Below, piece after piece: positions 44,071 to 52,083 of a DNA stretch of 64,000 nt. The notes beneath the pieces were generated by a model. That model worked only from the letters and a program-made list of their open reading frames with translations. It was not told where the DNA came from and did not search any database. This stretch comes from Halodesulfovibrio aestuarii (GTDB lineage: Bacteria; Desulfobacterota; Desulfovibrionia; Desulfovibrionales; Desulfovibrionaceae). The translations under genes were made by a program, and so were the position numbers. The DNA lies in assembly GCF_050571805.1 (NCBI RefSeq), contig NZ_CP192219.1; one strand, given 5' to 3'. Positions within the stretch are counted from its first letter, which is position 1. Each line of letters begins with the position of its first letter.

Positions 44071-45600
44071 GTGTTTACCTTTTTGAAATCTAGAACTTTT
44101 TCAAGTCTGAGCGTTGCCTTAGCAGGATTGTTGCTACCTGCTATGGCATTTGCATCCGCATCTGCCGGAGGGGCACACCTTGGTGCACCACATCTTGATG
44201 GTGCCTCCCTTTCTGCACTGTGGGTAGTTCCATTTGCATGTATGCTACTTTCCATTGCAATTGGACCAATTGCAATGCCACACTTCTGGCACAACAACTT
44301 TGGTAAAATTTCTGTATTCTGGGCACTTTGCTTCCTCGTGCCATTCACAATGGCGTACGGATTCTCCCTTGCGCTTTACGAAGCATTACACGCCCTTCTA
44401 CTTGAATACTTCCCGTTCATCATTCTTTTGCTGACACTGTTTACCGTAGCTGGCGGCGTTCGCCTCAAGGGCAACCTTGTTGGTACCCCTGTAGTGAACA
44501 CTGCAATTCTGCTCATCGGTACTGCTCTCGCAAGCTGGATGGGTACCACTGGCGCAGCAATGCTCCTTATCCGCCCGCTTCTTCGTGCTAATGCTCACCG
44601 TAAATACAGAGTACACACCGTTGTATTCTTCATTTTCCTCGTAGCAAACATCGGTGGTTCCCTTACTCCACTTGGTGACCCACCACTCTTCCTCGGCTTC
44701 CTGAAAGGTGTTTCCTTCTTCTGGACCACTACTCACATGCTGCCGCTTATGTTGTTTGCTGGTGCGTTACTTCTTGTTGTCTTCTTCGGTATCGATACCG
44801 TACTCTTTGCTAAAGAAGGTAAACCAGTACCACCTACAGATTGTTGCGACGATGAAGAACCAGCAGTTCCCGGTCGTTGTCGTTTCGAGAACGGTCGTCA
44901 GATTTACGACTGCGGTCCAGGCCCTAAACTTGCCCTTGATGGTAAAGTTAACCTGCTCCTTCTCATTGGTGTAATCGCAGCTGTACTTCTTTCCGGTATG
45001 TGGAATCCACATGTCAGCTTCAACATCTACCATGTTCATGTTGAATTGCAGAACCTTGTTCGTGACATCATTCTTCTTGGCATCACCGGTCTTTCTCTCA
45101 AACTTACCGACGACGAATGCCGCCGTCTTAACGACTTCAACTGGTTCCCTATCCTTGAAGTTGGCAAGCTCTTCATCGGTATCTTCATGTCCATGATTCC
45201 GGCTATCGCTATCCTGAAAGCTGGCGAGCACGGCGCTCTTGCTTCTGTAATCAACATGGTTACAAGCAACGGCGAACCTGTGAACACCATGTACTTCTGG
45301 CTCACCGGTGCACTTTCCTCATTCCTGGACAACGCACCTACCTACCTTGTGTTCTTTAACACTGCTGGTGGTGATGCTGTTCACCTCATGGGCGACATGG
45401 CAAGCACTCTTCTTGCTATATCCGCTGGTGCTGTATTCATGGGTGCCAACACCTACATTGGTAACGCACCTAACTTTATGGTTCGTTCCATCGCTGAAGA
45501 TCAGGGCGTAAAAATGCCTAGCTTCTTCGGCTACATGGCATGGTCCTTCGGTATCCTTATCCCAACCTTCATTCTCATTACTTTTGTCTTCATTGCATAG
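44071..45600 (+). CDS. NhaD/CitMHS_2-like ion transporter (Na+/H+ antiporter), copy 1
   Basis: 509 residues, 11-12 membrane helices, ion-transporter superfamily. NIGGSLTPLGDPPLFLGFLK and SSFLDNAPTYLVFFN are the two re-entrant substrate motifs typical of NhaD and DUF1646/CitMHS_2 proteins. The N-terminus resembles a signal peptide (LLPAMAFASA). I start at GTG 44071 because AAGGAG lies nine bases upstream and the N-terminus then aligns with copy 2; ATG 44053 places that site inside the gene. A loop near 260-285 has four Cys (DCCDDE, GRCRFE, YDCGP), missing in copy 2. Own terminator. Confidence 0.85.
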   Translation: MFTFLKSRTFSSLSVALAGLLLPAMAFASASAGGAHLGAPHLDGASLSALWVVPFACMLLSIAIGPIAMPHFWHNNFGKISVFWALCFLVPFTMAYGFSLALYEALHALLLEYFPFIILLLTLFTVAGGVRLKGNLVGTPVVNTAILLIGTALASWMGTTGAAMLLIRPLLRANAHRKYRVHTVVFFIFLVANIGGSLTPLGDPPLFLGFLKGVSFFWTTTHMLPLMLFAGALLLVVFFGIDTVLFAKEGKPVPPTDCCDDEEPAVPGRCRFENGRQIYDCGPGPKLALDGKVNLLLLIGVIAAVLLSGMWNPHVSFNIYHVHVELQNLVRDIILLGITGLSLKLTDDECRRLNDFNWFPILEVGKLFIGIFMSMIPAIAILKAGEHGALASVINMVTSNGEPVNTMYFWLTGALSSFLDNAPTYLVFFNTAGGDAVHLMGDMASTLLAISAGAVFMGANTYIGNAPNFMVRSIAEDQGVKMPSFFGYMAWSFGILIPTFILITFVFIA

Positions 45601-45620
45601 ATAGAAGTTTGAATGACAGT

Positions 45621-45656
45621 AAAGCCCCCGTGCTCTGCACGGGGGCTTTTTTTTGC
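45621..45656 (+). terminator. terminator of antiporter copy 1
   Basis: AAAGCCCCCGTGC, loop TCT, GCACGGGGGCTTTTTTTT. Confidence 0.92.
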
Positions 45657-45884
45657 TCACATCTCAGCACAATAAGTCTCGCAAATTCTACTACCTGCCA
45701 ACTCTCCCCCGTCATACTCCAATACCGCTACTCAACCTGAGTTATCACGCTGCACGCAAAAAGCAATTTTAGTTTGACTAACAAATATTTTCTATTTAGC
45801 TTGAAAATCAAATATCGTATCACTTTTTATTGGTTTGGAATTTTATTTTACTATCCCAATCAGAATTTATTAATTTCCTTTCAA

Positions 45885-45917
45885 AAAACATGGTAGCGCC
45901 TGCGCTACATATGTTTT
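45885..45917 (+). promoter_or_regulatory. leader hairpin before antiporter copy 2
   Basis: GTAGCGC-CT-GCGCTAC (45893-45908) is a perfect 7-bp stem with outer ACAT/ATGT pairing, ~40 bases upstream of the start. It could be an mRNA stabiliser or an operator. No T tract, so not a terminator. Confidence 0.35.
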
Positions 45918-45953
45918 GTACGGCATTGGAATTGATAAAAGGAGTTTAAGTTT

Positions 45954-47399
45954 ATGTTGACTCGGCAACCTGTTATACTGTTCGCAAAATTGCTAACAGT
46001 ATTTGCCACCTTTTTGCTGCCATGTACCGCTTTTGCAGCTTCCGCAGGAGCACCACATCTTGACGGTGCACTTCTCTCCGGCTTATGGGTGCTGCCCTTT
46101 GTCTGCATGCTGCTTTCTATTGCAGTACTCCCGTTAGTTGCACCACACTTCTGGCACAAACACTTTGGTAAAGTATCCCTGTTCTGGGCTCTTTGCTTCC
46201 TTGTTCCATTCACAATGACATTCGGTCACTCTTTAGCCTTATATGAAACATTACATGCACTCTTATTAGAATACTTCCCGTTTATTATTCTTTTATTGGC
46301 ACTTTTTACTGTAGCCGGCGGAGTACGCCTTACCGGAACTCTGGTAGGTACTCCAATTGTTAACACACTTATTCTTGTCATCGGCACCATACTTGCCAGC
46401 TGGATGGGAACAACCGGTGCAGCTATGCTGCTTATTCGCCCATTACTCCGTGCTAACGCGCACCGTAAATACAAAGTTCACTCCGTTGTTTTCTTCATTT
46501 TCCTTGTAGCAAACATTGGCGGTTCTCTTACTCCTCTGGGCGATCCACCGCTTTTCCTCGGTTTCCTGCAGGGTGTTTCCTTCTTCTGGACTACCCAACA
46601 CCTGCTGCTTCCGATGCTCTTCACAGCGGTTCTTCTTACGGGTGCATACTTCCTCATCGACACCTACCTGTTCGGTAAAGAAGGCCGTCCTGCCCCTGAA
46701 GGTCTGGACGCTTCAAACACTGAAAAGCTTGGGTTGGACGGTAAAGTTAACCTCCTTCTCCTTCTTGGTGTAATCGGTGCGGTATTGTTGTCCGGCATTT
46801 GGACACCAAATATTGAATTTAACATTTACCATGTGCATGTTGCACTGCAGAACATTGTCCGTGACATACTTCTGCTTGCCATTACCGGTCTTTCCATAAA
46901 ACTGACCAGTAATGAAAACCGCAGATTAAACGAATTCAGCTGGTTCCCGATCCTCGAAGTCGGCAAGCTGTTTATCGGTATCTTCCTGTCCATGATCCCG
47001 GCTATCGCGATTTTAAAAGCCGGCAAAGACGGTGCCCTTGCTCCAATCATTAACATGGTTACTGGTGCAAACGGTGAGCCGGTAGACATCATGTACTTCT
47101 GGCTCACAGGTCTCCTGTCATCCTTCCTTGACAACGCACCTACCTACCTCGTGTTCTTCAACACTGCGGGTGGTGATGCAGTACACCTTATGAGTGATAT
47201 GGCGAGCACATTACTCGCAATCTCAGCCGGTGCTGTATTCATGGGGGCGAACACCTACATCGGTAACGCGCCAAACTTTATGGTTCGTGCAATCGCAGAG
47301 GATCAAGGGGTTACAATGCCGAGCTTCTTCGGCTACATGGCATGGTCATTCGGCATTCTTATCCCGACATTCATTCTTGTTACATTTGTATTCTTTTAA
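45954..47399 (+). CDS. NhaD/CitMHS_2-like ion transporter (Na+/H+ antiporter), copy 2
   Basis: 481 residues, a close paralogue of the gene at 44071, with the same NIGGSLTPLGDPPLFLGFLQ and SSFLDNAPTYLVFFN motifs. N-terminal signal-like stretch (LLPCTAFAAS). It lacks the ~28-residue Cys-rich loop of copy 1. AAAAGGAG upstream of ATG 45954. The synonymous-site differences are many, so the duplication is not recent. Separate terminators and leaders suggest independent regulation of the two. Confidence 0.85.
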   Translation: MLTRQPVILFAKLLTVFATFLLPCTAFAASAGAPHLDGALLSGLWVLPFVCMLLSIAVLPLVAPHFWHKHFGKVSLFWALCFLVPFTMTFGHSLALYETLHALLLEYFPFIILLLALFTVAGGVRLTGTLVGTPIVNTLILVIGTILASWMGTTGAAMLLIRPLLRANAHRKYKVHSVVFFIFLVANIGGSLTPLGDPPLFLGFLQGVSFFWTTQHLLLPMLFTAVLLTGAYFLIDTYLFGKEGRPAPEGLDASNTEKLGLDGKVNLLLLLGVIGAVLLSGIWTPNIEFNIYHVHVALQNIVRDILLLAITGLSIKLTSNENRRLNEFSWFPILEVGKLFIGIFLSMIPAIAILKAGKDGALAPIINMVTGANGEPVDIMYFWLTGLLSSFLDNAPTYLVFFNTAGGDAVHLMSDMASTLLAISAGAVFMGANTYIGNAPNFMVRAIAEDQGVTMPSFFGYMAWSFGILIPTFILVTFVFF

Positions 47400-47410
47400 A
47401 CCGACATTCT

Positions 47411-47449
47411 AAAAAAAAGCCCTCTGCAACGCGCGGAGGGCTTTTTTTA
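47411..47449 (+). terminator. terminator of antiporter copy 2
   Basis: AAAAAAGCCCTCTGC / GCGGAGGGCTTTTTTT. Confidence 0.9.
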
Positions 47450-47470
47450 CGGTCAACCAAACGACTGCGT

Positions 47471-47496
47471 GTGTCATTTTTTTAGATTCGTAACAC
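47471..47496. promoter_or_regulatory. possible NikR-like inverted repeat
   Basis: GTGTCAT-N12-GTAACAC lies 72 bases upstream of the CbiM/NikM gene. Known Desulfovibrio NikR sites have GTGTTAC-N13/14-GTAACAC; one half is perfect here, the other matches 5 of 7 and the gap is one to two bases short. Tentative. Confidence 0.35.
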
Positions 47497-47567
47497 GTTG
47501 ACGATAAGCTTACGTAAATGGTATCGAAAGACATCACATCACTCACTCATACCATTGGACAAGTATT

Positions 47568-48221
47568 ATGCACATTGCCGAAGGAGTTCTACCACCAGTT
47601 ATTCTGGCCTCCAGCGCTATCTTATCAGCAGCAGGAGTTTGCATCGGTCTGAAAAAACTTGATTATGACCGAATCATGACAACTGCCATTCTTTCAGCCT
47701 CTTTCTTTGTCGCATCACTTATCCATGTCCCGATCGGGCCTGTATCCGGTCATCTCATCTTAAACGGACTACTCGGATTACTGCTCGGCTGGGTCTCGTT
47801 TCCGGCAATTATGGTTGCACTGGCATTGCAGGCAATCCTATTCCAGTTCGGTGGTATCACTACCCTTGGTGTAAACACCTTAAACATGGCGCTGCCACCA
47901 GTTATCTGCTTCTATGTATTTCGTCCTATGCTTAGTAAAGGCACCTTCTCTCTGCGGATGGCTTCCTTCTTATGCGGCATGACAGCAGTCGCCCTTTCAG
48001 CGCTGCTCACATCAGGTACCCTCGCCCTTGGCGGTGACAACTTCCTGAATTCCGCAAAAATTTTACTCATATCCAGCGTACCTGTGATGGTAATTGAAGG
48101 ACTTATTACAGCCGTTGTTGTAGGATTCCTTGCCAAGGTAAGCCCACAGATTTTTGATTTCGAAATAGCGACGTCAAATTCTGTTGTTTCTGCGCAGACT
48201 TCACCCAGCACAACAGAGTAA
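47568..48221 (+). CDS. cbiM: ECF-type cobalt/nickel transporter, substrate-binding membrane protein CbiM/NikM
   Basis: 217 residues, about seven membrane helices. The N-terminal MHIAEGVLP, whose Met1, His2 and a later His (here in HVPIGPVSGHL) coordinate Ni or Co, is diagnostic. FGGITTLGVNTLNMALPPVI is conserved. No CbiN/NikN gene is present. First gene of a three-gene operon. Nickel versus cobalt cannot be read from the protein. Confidence 0.9.
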   Translation: MHIAEGVLPPVILASSAILSAAGVCIGLKKLDYDRIMTTAILSASFFVASLIHVPIGPVSGHLILNGLLGLLLGWVSFPAIMVALALQAILFQFGGITTLGVNTLNMALPPVICFYVFRPMLSKGTFSLRMASFLCGMTAVALSALLTSGTLALGGDNFLNSAKILLISSVPVMVIEGLITAVVVGFLAKVSPQIFDFEIATSNSVVSAQTSPSTTE

Positions 48222-48224
48222 CGC

Positions 48225-48992
48225 ATGTCGCTTGAATCCTTTGCCGAAGGCAAAAGCCCGTTTCATACAATGGATGCGGCAGCCAAACTGGCTGCCGCTG
48301 CTTTATTTTCAATCTGCACAGCACTGCTTACTTCCATAACCGCCGCCTGTGCTGCTTTGCTTGTCGGTATCGTTCTGCTGGCAGTTGCGCAACTGCCGTT
48401 TAAAATTCTTTGTAGACGCGTGCTCTTCATCAACGCATTTATTGCCTTTCTCTGGCTCACACTGCCGGTCTCGACCGCAGGCACCCCTCTCTTCACATGG
48501 GGCGGTTTTACCGTCACCAAAGAGGGTGTAGATCTGACGCTGTTAATCACGCTTAAATCAAACGCCATCATAGCGGCAGTGATTGCGCTGCTTGCCACAT
48601 CAAACGTCACTGATATAGGTACAGGGTTCGCCAGACTGCATGTACCGCAAAAGCTCAGCCTGCTGTTCCTTTTCACATGGCGTTACATTCACGTAATCCT
48701 CGAAGAGTACAAACGGTTATCCACCGCCGCAACGCTGCGCGGGTTTGTACCCGGAACAAACAGCCATACGTACAAAACGTATGCAAATCTTATTGCAATG
48801 GTGCTCATAAAAAGTCATGACAGAGCTGAGCGAGTTTCCAATGCCATGAAATTACGAGGATTTAACGGTACGTTCCATTCCCTGCATCGCACACGAACGC
48901 ACCCTGCTGACGCAGTAGTCGCAGCCACCATTGTCCTTCTCGGGACTGCCCTGCTCGCTGCGGACTATTTTCATCTTACGGAGTTACTGTAA
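48225..48992 (+). CDS. cbiQ: ECF transporter T component CbiQ
   Basis: 255 residues, five to six membrane segments and two Ala-Arg-Gly coupling motifs: AATLRGF and AMKLRGF, which dock on the ATPase. Follows cbiM by three bases and shares one base with cbiO (TAATG). Confidence 0.9.
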   Translation: MSLESFAEGKSPFHTMDAAAKLAAAALFSICTALLTSITAACAALLVGIVLLAVAQLPFKILCRRVLFINAFIAFLWLTLPVSTAGTPLFTWGGFTVTKEGVDLTLLITLKSNAIIAAVIALLATSNVTDIGTGFARLHVPQKLSLLFLFTWRYIHVILEEYKRLSTAATLRGFVPGTNSHTYKTYANLIAMVLIKSHDRAERVSNAMKLRGFNGTFHSLHRTRTHPADAVVAATIVLLGTALLAADYFHLTELL

Positions 48993-49714
48993 TGCCCACC
49001 CCTTTGCTTTCCCTCACCGATATTCATTACACATATGCAGGCACAACAGTGCCGGCTCTCACAGGGGCAAATCTGGAACTCTTCCCGAACTCCCGACTCG
49101 GTGTTCTCGGGTACAACGGCAGTGGCAAGACCACACTCTTCCTCGCAGCAATGGGAATACTCAAGCCCAACAAAGGCACCATCACCTACGCAGGAACGCA
49201 GCTTAAAGCAGAAAAAGATTTTCGCACACTTCGGGCTGAAATCGGCTATCTTTTCCAACGCTCAGATGATCAGCTTTTTTCACCTACTGTCATTGATGAC
49301 GTAGCCTTCGGCCCTTTAAATCTTGGAAAAACACCGGAAACAGCTCAACGCATTGCAGCAGAAAAGCTTTCACTCGTAGGACTGCAAGGGTTCGAGAACC
49401 GCATAACGCACAAGCTTTCCGGTGGTGAAAAAAAAATGGTCGCCCTAGCCTCTGTTCTGGCAATGCAACCAAAAGCACTCCTCCTTGATGAGCCGACAAA
49501 CGATCTCGATCCTGACACCCGAGAACGGCTGATAGGTATCCTTAAAGATCTTGATATAGCACTGTGCATCATATCCCATGACTGGGATTTTCTCGACAAA
49601 ACATGCACCAGCTTCCTTAATGTGACAAACGGTACTACCAAATCAGCTGAGTGTATTCCGCATACACATGTGCATACTCACCAAGGTGGAAATGTTACAC
49701 ACAACCATGTATAA
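48992..49714 (+). CDS. cbiO: ECF transporter ATPase CbiO
   Basis: 240 residues. Walker A GYNGSGKTT, Q-loop FQRSDDQLFSPTVIDDVAFG, signature KLSGGEKKMVALA, Walker B ALLLDEPTND. The His-rich tail (HTHVHTHQGG...HNHV) could bind the transported metal. Drives uptake with CbiM/CbiQ. Confidence 0.92.
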   Translation: MPTPLLSLTDIHYTYAGTTVPALTGANLELFPNSRLGVLGYNGSGKTTLFLAAMGILKPNKGTITYAGTQLKAEKDFRTLRAEIGYLFQRSDDQLFSPTVIDDVAFGPLNLGKTPETAQRIAAEKLSLVGLQGFENRITHKLSGGEKKMVALASVLAMQPKALLLDEPTNDLDPDTRERLIGILKDLDIALCIISHDWDFLDKTCTSFLNVTNGTTKSAECIPHTHVHTHQGGNVTHNHV

Positions 49715-49766
49715 CATATTGTAAATTTTCATTGCTTGCGACTCGCGCACCCCTTTCAGGAAATAC

Positions 49767-49803
49767 AAAAAGGCTGCCCTACGTTATGTAGGACAGCCTT
49801 TGT
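49767..49803 (+). terminator. terminator of cbiMQO
   Basis: AAAGGCTG-CCTAC / GTAGG-CAGCCTTT, about 55 bases after cbiO. Confidence 0.8.
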
Positions 49804-49894
49804 TATTAGTTACGTCAGTAGCGATACGCTACATGAGACCTTTTTCAACAGACGTTTTTTCAATCTCCTTATGACAGGAGAATAGTAAAATAAA

Positions 49895-51196
49895 CTACGA
49901 TTGCAGAACAGCTTCCGGAGCAAGCTCTATGAGCTTGTGCGCTATCTGTTCTGTACTACCAAGAGAGCTGTCTATTGCAACATGGTAATTTGTAGAATCT
50001 CTCCAGTCTTTACCCGTATAATTTAAACAATAGTTAGCTCGTTCGCGATCTGATTGTTCTAATTCTTTTGTTGAGACTGCAGAAGCCACACCATATTCTT
50101 CAACAAGCTTTGCTTTACGAAACGTATCATTTGCATGAATAAAGATATTAAAACAGTTCGGGGCGTCCTTTAAAATAAAATTAGCGCAACGTCCGACAAT
50201 AACGCATGGCCCCTTACTGCAAATCTCTCTAATAATTTTGCTTTGGATTAAAAATAAAATATCAGACGGCGGTATTCTGTCATTTACATAAGCATAATTC
50301 TGCATATAAAGCTCTTCTAATAGAGACTTTGCCAGTTTCTGCTCATTCTGCGCAATGTATTCTGTGGTAAACCCACTTTTTTCCGCAGTTATATTGATTA
50401 ATTCCTTGTCATAAAAAGCAATTCCAAGTTCTTTGGCAATTTGCTGACCAACCCCATGACCTCCACTGCCGTACTCCCGTGAAATGGTAATAATCGGGAA
50501 AGTATTCGTATCTTCCGATGCAACTATCGCTGTTTCGTCAGCCTCGGCACCTTCGCCCAACCATGAGCCTATTCTCGACAACTTACTATTAGCAAGCTTT
50601 ACAAGATAGCCAACAAACAAGGCAGCAATAACAGTTCCTTCGCGTATGCCTGCAAGATGACTCATTAAAGCAAAAGAACTGATTACCCCTATAATAACCA
50701 GTGAGCTATCAAATCCGACCTTAACTCTGCCGAATTCTTTTTTATACAGATCGGCAAGAACAACAGCCAAACCATCACCGGGAAGATATGTAAGGTTTGC
50801 TTTTACTAAAAGGAACACACCAAATGCGATAACAACGCAGCTAAGCAAACACCAAAAGAGCTGCCACCCGTAAGAGGAGACATTGATGCCACCAACCAGA
50901 GTTAATGCATAATCAATAAAAAAACCAAATACTGTTATTGCAGGAAGCTGAACCAATTGCAGCAAAGAATATTTTCTACGTAATATTAAAATTTGTATGA
51001 TGATGAATAATATATTCATAAGAATAGTTAGTTCGCCCAGACTGAAATCGAACGTTAAACTATATACATATGGAATACATGAAATAGGTGATACTCCCAG
51101 ATCTGCCTTAACAGATAAAGCAACACCCAACGCCATAACAAAAAGCCCTAAAACAAATACAACGACCCTTTTAAACATATTTCTACTTTTATACAT
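49895..51196 (-). CDS. YczE-like membrane protein fused to a cytidylate-kinase-like domain
   Basis: 433 residues. Residues ~7-205 form five to six membrane helices with ALGVALSVKADLGVSPISCI, the start of YczE/YitT-like proteins. After a short acidic linker, residues ~232-425 are a kinase of the cytidylate-kinase-like family (PF13189): P-loop ITISREYGSGGHGVGQQIAK, FYDKELI, CVIVGRCANFIL and DWRDSTNYHVAIDSS. The kinase would lie in the cytosol at the membrane. Substrate unknown. Start ATG 51196 (weak site) or 51178. Confidence 0.82.
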   Translation of the reverse strand: MYKSRNMFKRVVVFVLGLFVMALGVALSVKADLGVSPISCIPYVYSLTFDFSLGELTILMNILFIIIQILILRRKYSLLQLVQLPAITVFGFFIDYALTLVGGINVSSYGWQLFWCLLSCVVIAFGVFLLVKANLTYLPGDGLAVVLADLYKKEFGRVKVGFDSSLVIIGVISSFALMSHLAGIREGTVIAALFVGYLVKLANSKLSRIGSWLGEGAEADETAIVASEDTNTFPIITISREYGSGGHGVGQQIAKELGIAFYDKELINITAEKSGFTTEYIAQNEQKLAKSLLEELYMQNYAYVNDRIPPSDILFLIQSKIIREICSKGPCVIVGRCANFILKDAPNCFNIFIHANDTFRKAKLVEEYGVASAVSTKELEQSDRERANYCLNYTGKDWRDSTNYHVAIDSSLGSTEQIAHKLIELAPEAVLQS

Positions 51197-51370
51197 GAAA
51201 CATACTCGTTAAATTTAGCAATCTACTACGTAACATAGTAAATTACCTTCTATTGCTCTTTACATTTTCTGAATGGAAGATCTGAATTCAATACCCCGAA
51301 TGATGACACTAACCACCTGAAAGTAGATGCAACTCACGTCTTTGTTGTGCCTTCTTACTATTGAATAATA

Positions 51371-51826
51371 TTATCTACCCAATCTCACATGCATATTTTC
51401 GATAAGACGATCCAGCATACTGATAAACTGAAGTTGTTCTTCATCGTCAAACCCAGTGAATAACGCTTCGTTATGCTCTTTAAGAATAGCGATAAGCTTC
51501 TTTCGTAACGATTTAGTCTTGGCCGTAGAATAAACGCGTTTTCTGCGGCGATCTTGCTGATCTTCTTCACGGTAGACCAGTCCTTTGCTTTCGAGATCCT
51601 GTAAAGCTCGCGCCGTTGCTGCCCGGTCAAGACATAAGGATTGGGTTAAATCCTCCTGAATAATTCCTTCGCAATTCTGTATTTTCATTAAAAAAGGCAG
51701 CTTTCCGCTACCTATTCCAAGCTCAGATAAAGGGCCTGATACATTAACCATGCACAAGCGATGCAACATGGAAACCCGACGCCCGACAGAGCCCTGTTCG
51801 AACTCTTCCATTTTTTCTAAAAGCAT
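51371..51826 (-). CDS. MarR-family regulator
   Basis: 151 residues. Winged helix with NCEGIIQEDLTQSLCLDRAA then TARALQDLESKGLVYREEDQ and wing DRRRKRVYSTA. I start at ATG 51826, four bases after GGAGAG; the TTG at 51838 would use part of that site. The palindrome TTGACTAGTCAA lies 17 bases upstream and suggests self-repression. No target operon is adjacent. Confidence 0.88.
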   Translation of the reverse strand: MLLEKMEEFEQGSVGRRVSMLHRLCMVNVSGPLSELGIGSGKLPFLMKIQNCEGIIQEDLTQSLCLDRAATARALQDLESKGLVYREEDQQDRRRKRVYSTAKTKSLRKKLIAILKEHNEALFTGFDDEEQLQFISMLDRLIENMHVRLGR

Positions 51827-51842
51827 AGTTCTCTCCAACTCG

Positions 51843-51854
51843 TTGACTAGTCAA
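51843..51854. promoter_or_regulatory. MarR operator candidate
   Basis: TTGACTAGTCAA, a perfect 12-bp palindrome directly upstream of the marR-type gene. The spacer to 52083 holds no other gene. Confidence 0.6.
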
Positions 51855-52083
51855 TAGATTTGGGAACCGGCATTGTCAACATATGAAAAAGAGCATCCAG
51901 CGAAATTTTTCTCTCAACCAAAACAAACAACGACAAAACGGGCTGCGACAAACTTGTCACAACCCGCTGAAAAGAAAGATGATGATACAGAAGACACACT
52001 CGATCTTAGTGCTGGAGACTGTTCAAAAAGGATTTTCTCAACCATCAAAAACAACACAACCGTCTGTAACATGAACTCATGTA

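Noticed and set aside
47450..47567. Cobalamin riboswitch before cbiM
   Set aside because: The leader is about 100 bases and lacks the B12-box pattern.
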